NCBI RefSeq assembly: GCF_012849555.1
Contig: NZ_CP051685.1
Coordinates: forward strand, 806,001-870,000
Direction of reading: 5' to 3'
Origin: Massilia forsythiae
GTDB lineage: Bacteria > Pseudomonadota > Gammaproteobacteria > Burkholderiales > Burkholderiaceae_D
Length of the DNA stretch: 64,000 nucleotides
Shown: piece by piece, positions 59,222 to 64,000 of the stretch
Numbering within the stretch: position 1 is the stretch's first letter
Layout of the letters: each line of letters begins with the position of its first letter
Translations under genes and position numbers: made by a program
The notes under the pieces: model-generated
Seen by the model: only the letters and a program-made list of their open reading frames with translations
Told to the model about the DNA's origin: nothing
The model's database searches: none

Positions 59222-59677
59222 ATGACATCGCCCGGACAGAACCAGCCAGCAGATATCGCGGAACTCTCGGAAAACCTGCGCAACGTCCTCAAGCTGATGG
59301 TGCGCGAAATCCGCCGAGACGCCGAACGCCGCGACAACGGCCTTTCGCTGCTGCAGTCGGCATTGCTGGGCTGTGTCGACGAGCACCCCGGCATCGGCGT
59401 GGCCGAGCTGGCGCGCATGCAACACGTGCGCAGCCCGACCATGAGCGGCCAGGTCAAGGCGCTGGAAGCGGCCGGGCTGCTGGCGCGTACCGCTCCCGAT
59501 CCGGACGACCGCCGCAGGAGCGGCCTGGTCTTGAGCGAAACCGGCCAGGCCCACTTGCAGGCGCTGCGCACCCAGCGCCTGGACTGGCTGTCGCAGCGCA
59601 TCGCCCGCCTCTCCCCCGCGCAGATGACTGCGCTGGCCGCCGCCATCGAACCCCTCGCCTTGATCGCCCGCCCATGA
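59222..59677 (+). CDS. MarR-family transcriptional regulator
   Basis: A 151-residue winged-helix regulator. The MarR fold is seen in LLQSALLGCVDEHPGIGVAE, MQHVRSPTMSGQVKALEAAG (recognition helix) and DPDDRRRSGLVLSETG (wing, with the DxRxx pattern). Such proteins usually repress an adjacent exporter and are released by phenolic or drug ligands. The stop overlaps the MFS exporter start by four bases (ATGA), and the palindrome just upstream is its probable operator. Confidence 0.92.
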   Translation: MTSPGQNQPADIAELSENLRNVLKLMVREIRRDAERRDNGLSLLQSALLGCVDEHPGIGVAELARMQHVRSPTMSGQVKALEAAGLLARTAPDPDDRRRSGLVLSETGQAHLQALRTQRLDWLSQRIARLSPAQMTALAAAIEPLALIARP

Positions 59678-61206
59678 ATAAGCTGCCCCATCACGCCGAC
59701 GCCGCCGCGCCGGTCACCGAACGCGAGATCCGCGCCGTCTACCTGGCCCTGATGGCCGTGCTCGGCCTGGGCGCGCTCGACCAGAGCATCGTCGCCACCG
59801 CCCTGCCGCGCATCGTCGCCGACCTGGGCGGCATGGCGCATTTGTCGTGGGTGGTGACGGCCTACGTGCTTGCTTCCACCGCCACCATGCCGCTGTACGG
59901 CAAGCTGGCCGACCAGTACGGCCGCCGCCCGATGATCTTCACCGCGCTGGCCACTTTCCTGGCCGGTTCGGTGCTGTGCGGCCTGGCGCAAGACATGACG
60001 CAATTGATCGTGTTCCGCGCCATCCAGGGCCTCGGCTCCGGCGGCTTCATGCCGCTGGCGCAGATCATCATCGGCGACCTGGTGACGCCGCAGGAACGCG
60101 CCAAGCGGCAGGGTTCGATCGCCATCGTGTTCGCCCTCACCAGCGTGCTAGGCCCGGTGCTGGGCGGGGTCATGACCGACGCCCTGTCCTGGCACTGGAT
60201 CTTCTATATCAACCTGCCGGTCGGCGCGCTGGCCCTGTTCGCCATCGCGCGTGCGCTGCGCAAGCCGGCGGCGACCCACGCGCACCGCATCGACTACCTC
60301 GGCTCGGCCCTGCTCACCGGCGCCATCGTCAGCCTGCTGCTGGTGCTGGCGCTGGGCGGCACCGAATGGCCGTGGGACGCGCCGCAGATCAAGCTGTGCG
60401 CCGCGCTGGCCGTGGGGCTGGGCGCCTGGCTGGTGTTGCATGTGCGCCGCGCCGCGGAGCCGGTGCTGCCGCCGGACCTGTTCCAGAACCGCGTCTTCGA
60501 CATCGCCAGCATCGTGATGGCGCTCACCTTCATGGGCCTGATGGGCGCCAGCGTGTTCTTCCCGCTGTTCTTCCAGCTGGTGATGGGCAGCAGCCCGGCC
60601 GATTCCGGCATGCTGACGGTGCCGATGATGGTCGGCATGATCATCGCTTCCACCCTCAACGGCCGCGTGCTGGCCAAGGCCAACCGCTACAAGGCCGTGC
60701 AGGTGGCCGGCCTGGCGGTGGCGGTGCTGTCCTTCGGGACGCTCGCCTGGGGCATGGAGACGGGGCGAGGCTGGATGGTGATCGAGCCGGCGATCTTCAT
60801 GCTGGGCGCCGGCCTCGGCCTGGTGATGCCGAACATGACCATCGTGGTGCAGGCCGCATTGCCGCCGGCGCGGCGCGGCGTCGGCACCGCCATGCTGACC
60901 TTCTTCCGCTCGTTCGGCGGCCTGCTCGGCGTGACCGGCTCGGGCGCGATCCTGGCGCTGGAACTGCACCGGCACGGCATCGCGGCGGCCGCCAGCGCCG
61001 GTTCCGGCGCCGTGCTGGAGCCGGCGCTGCGGGCGATCTACCGCCACGCCATCGCCGACATCTTCGTGGCCGGCACGGTGATCGTGCTGGCCGCGCTGGT
61101 GCTGCTGCTGTTCCTGCCCGAGGTATCCCTGGAGGATGACGCACACGGCGGCGCACCCGGCGGCACCGCGAAACGACCGGAAGCGGCGCCGCTGGCGGCC
61201 GACTGA
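59674..61206 (+). CDS. MFS multidrug exporter, DHA2 (EmrB/QacA) family
   Basis: A 510-residue drug:H+ antiporter with 14 predicted membrane helices. It has motif C/D1 of the family (LGALDQSIVATALPRIVADL), motif A (GKLADQYGRRPM) and motif B (RAIQGLGSGGF); motif C (GPVLGGVMTD) follows. The C-terminal tail is hydrophilic. It is translationally coupled to the MarR gene, which argues for ligand-induced efflux. No EmrA-type membrane fusion protein is adjacent, so it probably exports across the inner membrane only. Confidence 0.92.
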   Translation: MNKLPHHADAAAPVTEREIRAVYLALMAVLGLGALDQSIVATALPRIVADLGGMAHLSWVVTAYVLASTATMPLYGKLADQYGRRPMIFTALATFLAGSVLCGLAQDMTQLIVFRAIQGLGSGGFMPLAQIIIGDLVTPQERAKRQGSIAIVFALTSVLGPVLGGVMTDALSWHWIFYINLPVGALALFAIARALRKPAATHAHRIDYLGSALLTGAIVSLLLVLALGGTEWPWDAPQIKLCAALAVGLGAWLVLHVRRAAEPVLPPDLFQNRVFDIASIVMALTFMGLMGASVFFPLFFQLVMGSSPADSGMLTVPMMVGMIIASTLNGRVLAKANRYKAVQVAGLAVAVLSFGTLAWGMETGRGWMVIEPAIFMLGAGLGLVMPNMTIVVQAALPPARRGVGTAMLTFFRSFGGLLGVTGSGAILALELHRHGIAAAASAGSGAVLEPALRAIYRHAIADIFVAGTVIVLAALVLLLFLPEVSLEDDAHGGAPGGTAKRPEAAPLAAD

Positions 61207-61294
61207 GCGCCACGGCCGGCGACGCACGCATGCGCTCCCGGCCATGGCGGCGACTTTGCTATGATGACTCGTCGCCAACAACCGGACGTATCCG

Positions 61295-61804
61295 ATGAAG
61301 CTGTTCCGGCATCCGCCGTCGCCGTCCCAGGCCATTCCGGCAGCGCAGCGCAGGCCGCTCCCACGGCGCGCCGCCGGCGGCTGGCCGGGCCGGCTGGCGC
61401 GCGCAGTATCGGCAGGGGCGGCGGCACGGGCGGCGTCGATCCTGCTGCCCACGCTGCTGGCCGCCTGCGCCGCCGCCCCGGTCGCGGACGCCAGCTATCC
61501 GTTGCAACCCGGCCAGCGCGCCACGCTGGCGAACGGCATGAGCCTCACCTACGACAGCTTCAGCGACAGCCGCTGCCCGGCCAACACCCAGTGCGTGTGG
61601 GCCGGCCGCCTGGCGCTGCGCTTCATCCTCGCCGGCCCGGACGGCCAGGAAGAATTCACCCTCGGCCCCGACCAGCCGCAGGCATCTCCCGCCGCCCTGC
61701 GCGGCGCGCGCATCACGCTCGATACGGCCGCGATTCCACCGGCGCGCATCGGCGCGCGCCCGGCCTCAGCCTTCCCGGTCACGCTCACGGTCAGCGCCAA
61801 ATGA
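61295..61804 (+). CDS. Putative lipoprotein of unknown function
   Basis: The 169-residue product has a long basic N-terminus, a hydrophobic segment (about 45-58) and a lipobox-like LLAACA around residue 57, so it is probably a lipoprotein. The mature part has a compact beta-rich domain with SRCPANTQCVWAGRLALRFI; this paired Cys pattern (RCPxxxxCVWAG) recurs in small secreted proteins of unknown role. The true start may be further downstream than 61295, closer to the hydrophobic segment. It precedes ggt by 19 bp. Confidence 0.6.
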   Translation: MKLFRHPPSPSQAIPAAQRRPLPRRAAGGWPGRLARAVSAGAAARAASILLPTLLAACAAAPVADASYPLQPGQRATLANGMSLTYDSFSDSRCPANTQCVWAGRLALRFILAGPDGQEEFTLGPDQPQASPAALRGARITLDTAAIPPARIGARPASAFPVTLTVSAK

Positions 61805-61823
61805 GCGCCGTTTTCCACACAGG

Positions 61824-63593
61824 ATGCCACCCATGACCTCTTCCCCGCGCGCCCTCGCCGGCGCCCTGATCCTGTCAATCGTGCTGTGCCCGCCGCCGGC
61901 GCTGGCCAAGACCCCGGTCGCCACCGGCACCGGCGGCGCGGTCGCCACCATCAGCGAAAAAGCGTCCGAATCGGCGCTCGCCATCCTCAACAAAGGCGGC
62001 AATGCAATCGACGCCGCCGTGGCCGCCGCGGCCACGCTGGGCGTGACCGATCCGTTCAGCTGCGGTATCGGCGGCGGCGGCTTCATGGTGATCTACCTGG
62101 CCAAGGACAAGCGCGTGATCACCATCGACCACCGCGAAACCGCGCCGGCGGCGTTCACCCCCGCCGTGTTCCTCGAGAACGGCAAGCCGATCGATTTCGA
62201 CACCGCCGTCGCCAGCGGCGCCGCGGTCGGCGTGCCGGGCACGGTACGCGGCTGGCACGAGGCCCTGGAGCGCTACGGCACCATGTCCTTCAAGCAGGTG
62301 CTGGCGCCGGCCATCGGCGTGGCCACCCGGGGTTTTACGGTGAACGACACCTTCAACAAGCTGGTGACCGAAAACGAAGCCAAGTTCCGCCAGTTCGGCA
62401 GCACCAGCCAGCTCTACCTGAAGAACGGCAAGGCCCTGCCGGCCGGCACCCTGCTCAAGAACCCGGACCTGGCCAGGGCCTACCGCGAACTGGCCGCCAA
62501 GGGCTATCAAGCGTTCTACCAGGGGCCGATGGCGAATGCGCTGGTGGATGCCGTCGTGCATCCGCCGCTCGCCGCCGGCGCCACGGTCCGCCCCGGCAAC
62601 ATGACGCTGGCCGACCTGGCCAACTACGAGGCGCGCATCCGCCAGCCGGTGCGCTCGACCTACCGCGGCTACGACATCTACGGCATGCCGCCGCCCAGCA
62701 GCGGGGGCGTGGCGGTGGCCGAGGCCTTGAACATCCTGGAAGGCTTCGACCTGAAATCGATGGCGCGCCCGGACGCCGAGCACCTGTACCTGGAAGCCAG
62801 CCGCCTGGCCTTCGCCGACCGCAACGCCTACCTGGGCGACCCGGAATACGTCGACGCGCCGGTGGAAGGCATGCTGTCGAAGCAGTTCGCGGCCCAGCGC
62901 CGCTCGCTGATCCGCCCGGACCGCGCCGCCAGCGTGGTGCCGGCCGGCGACGCCTTTTTGTACGAGAACGACCAGAGCTTTCCGCTGCGCCCGCAGGCCA
63001 ACCTGATCCAGCGCGAAGGCTTGCACACGACGCACCTGGCGGTGTCGGACAAGGACGGCAACGTGGTCGCCTACACCTTCACCATCGAATCCTGGGGCGG
63101 CAGCGGCATCGTGGTGCCGGGCTACGGCTTCCTGCTGAACAACGAGATGACCGACTTCGACTTCAGCGGCCCGGCGCCCAACATCCCGGAAGGCGGCAAG
63201 CGCCCGCGCAGCAGCATGTCGCCCACCATCGTGCTCAAGGACGGCAAGCCGGCATTCACCGTCGGCAGCCCGGGCGGCGCCACCATCATCACCACCGTGC
63301 TGCAGACCATCGTCAACTACCTCGACCTGGGCATGCCGATGGACCGGGCCATCGACGCGCCGCGCCTGTCGCAGCGCAATGCCAGGGAGACCTCGGTCGA
63401 GCCGGGTTTCACGGGGGCCGAACAGGCGCGCGCCCTGGAAAAATTCGGGCATAAATGGGAAAGCAATCCGGCGCCGGAAGAGATCGGCGCGGCGAATGCG
63501 ATCGTGTTCAACCCGGATGGCAGCGTGACGGCGGTCAGCGAGGGGCGCCGCCACGGTATCGGCACGGCGCTGGTGCAGAAGCGTGCGCATTGA
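61824..63593 (+). CDS. ggt: Gamma-glutamyltransferase
   Basis: Periplasmic Ntn-hydrolase that cleaves or transfers the gamma-glutamyl group of glutathione. The 589-residue precursor has a signal peptide (ALAGALILSIVLCPPPALA), the N-terminal GGNAIDAAVAAAATLGVTDP and SCGIGGGGFMVIYL, the substrate Arg in ITIDHRETAP, and the self-processing site at TTH (residues 402-404), where Thr402 becomes the N-terminal nucleophile of the small subunit, followed by LAVSDKDGNVVAYTFTIESW. It also has the PSSGG-like PPPSSGGVAV and SPGGATIITTVLQ. The start is ATG 61824 or 61833. Confidence 0.95.
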   Translation: MPPMTSSPRALAGALILSIVLCPPPALAKTPVATGTGGAVATISEKASESALAILNKGGNAIDAAVAAAATLGVTDPFSCGIGGGGFMVIYLAKDKRVITIDHRETAPAAFTPAVFLENGKPIDFDTAVASGAAVGVPGTVRGWHEALERYGTMSFKQVLAPAIGVATRGFTVNDTFNKLVTENEAKFRQFGSTSQLYLKNGKALPAGTLLKNPDLARAYRELAAKGYQAFYQGPMANALVDAVVHPPLAAGATVRPGNMTLADLANYEARIRQPVRSTYRGYDIYGMPPPSSGGVAVAEALNILEGFDLKSMARPDAEHLYLEASRLAFADRNAYLGDPEYVDAPVEGMLSKQFAAQRRSLIRPDRAASVVPAGDAFLYENDQSFPLRPQANLIQREGLHTTHLAVSDKDGNVVAYTFTIESWGGSGIVVPGYGFLLNNEMTDFDFSGPAPNIPEGGKRPRSSMSPTIVLKDGKPAFTVGSPGGATIITTVLQTIVNYLDLGMPMDRAIDAPRLSQRNARETSVEPGFTGAEQARALEKFGHKWESNPAPEEIGAANAIVFNPDGSVTAVSEGRRHGIGTALVQKRAH

Positions 63594-63596
63594 CGG

Positions 63597-63738
63597 GCGG
63601 CGTGCGGCGGCGCCACGATACGGCGCGCGCCTTCCAGCAGCGCGTCGGTCTGGCCCTGCAGCGCGATCTTCCCGTCCTTCAAAAAGGCGAGGTCGAAGGC
63701 GACGCGCTCTAGGTCGGACAGGATATGCGTAGCATGTG
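63597..63738 (-). pseudogene. Relic of an ABC-transporter ATP-binding protein
   Basis: On the minus strand this stretch reads HILSDLERVAFDLAFLKDGK then IALQGQTDALLEGARRIVAP, which is the H-loop and the following beta strands of an ABC ATPase. The Walker A, signature and Walker B regions that should precede it are absent. A stop lies in frame just upstream at about 63751, next to an inverted-repeat element, and the other end runs into ggt. It is a remnant, not a gene. Confidence 0.65.
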
Positions 63739-63741
63739 CAA

Positions 63742-63865
63742 ACTACACAAAAATGGACAGGCCCTTTCATAGGGAAACTACCACTCAACTCCAATTTTAC
63801 TTGTCCATGTTCATACATAAAAAAATGGACGCAAGTGTAGATGTCTGTCCATTTTTTGGTGTAGT
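63742..63865. repeat. Inverted-repeat element near the right edge
   Basis: ACTACACAAAAATGGACAG (63742-63760) is matched by the inverted CTGTCCATTTTTTGGTGTAG (63845-63864) with two single-base indels. Inside, TTGTCCAT and ATGGAC form a second, smaller inverted pair. The 124 bp unit has no coding capacity and lies against the ABC relic. It may be a MITE or the end of an insertion sequence. Confidence 0.55.
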
Positions 63866-64000
63866 GCTAGCACGACCCATCGCTCAACTTTGAACCCTCA
63901 ATTGCTTGCGACAGGTTGCTCGGATCTTTAGCTGGACGGTTGGCTGCGACTCAGGTCCATCACCACAATCTCAACTAGACCATCCAATGCCGCCCGGCTG
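63866..64000. other. Unassigned right edge
   Basis: 135 bp with no supported coding frame, repeat or RNA. It may belong to a feature continuing beyond the window. Confidence 0.3.

Overview
The window is a chromosomal segment of a high-GC Gram-negative bacterium. Gene order, the DNPR-type (meso-diaminopimelate) MurE and the layout pilD-coaE-zapD-yacG / mutT-DUF815-argJ / secA-dciA-lpxC / ftsZ...mraZ point to a betaproteobacterium, most likely Oxalobacteraceae close to Massilia. This is inferred from synteny and protein features; no database search was possible.

Layout. 1-3.8 kb (+): prepilin peptidase (with an unusual N-terminal A24-like half-domain), coaE, zapD, yacG, a tautomerase-fold protein and a Cys-rich YidD-family protein. 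3.8-7.8 kb: a SnoaL-like secreted protein, then a tightly overlapping signalling operon (GAF-LuxR regulator, hybrid histidine kinase, stand-alone receiver). 7.9-12.8 kb: mutT, DUF815 ATPase, argJ, an AI-2E-family permease and a MerR/TipAS-like regulator with a MerR-type promoter. 13-20 kb: secA, dciA, lpxC, a DMT permease, an acetyltransferase and a peroxiredoxin. 20-37.6 kb (-): a complete dcw cluster read mraZ-rsmH-ftsL-ftsI-murE-murF-mraY-murD-ftsW-murG-murC-ddl-ftsQ-ftsA-ftsZ, mostly with overlapping stops and starts, preceded by a four-repeat MraZ operator.

37.6-45.5 kb is accessory DNA: a gene-poor kilobase with a MITE-like element, then an orphan type VI secretion cassette (vgrG, a Tle3-type lipase effector, a DUF2875 protein, PAAR) with an AT-rich patch in its middle and no recognisable immunity gene. 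45.8-53.2 kb: a YcxB-like membrane protein, two unknown envelope proteins, glpK, the RNase P RNA gene rnpB, an S41-type peptidase and a ThDP-dependent enzyme. 53.4-57.9 kb: the conserved ftsY-ftsE-ftsX-rpoH block. 58-63.6 kb: a Tat-exported dienelactone hydrolase, a MarR/MFS efflux pair with a palindromic operator, a lipoprotein and gamma-glutamyltransferase. The right end holds a relic of an ABC-transporter ATPase next to an inverted-repeat element.

Two families of short repeats recur. One is a paired palindrome (CGTCGTCCCC... / ...GGGGACGACG) present four times: three copies lie between convergent genes and the fourth lies inside murF, where it stays open and adds about 34 codons. The other is TGCTCTGACCCC, in two clusters with forward copies on the left and inverted copies on the right. 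The in-frame repeat in murF, the PilD fusion and the type VI cassette are the points most worth following up.
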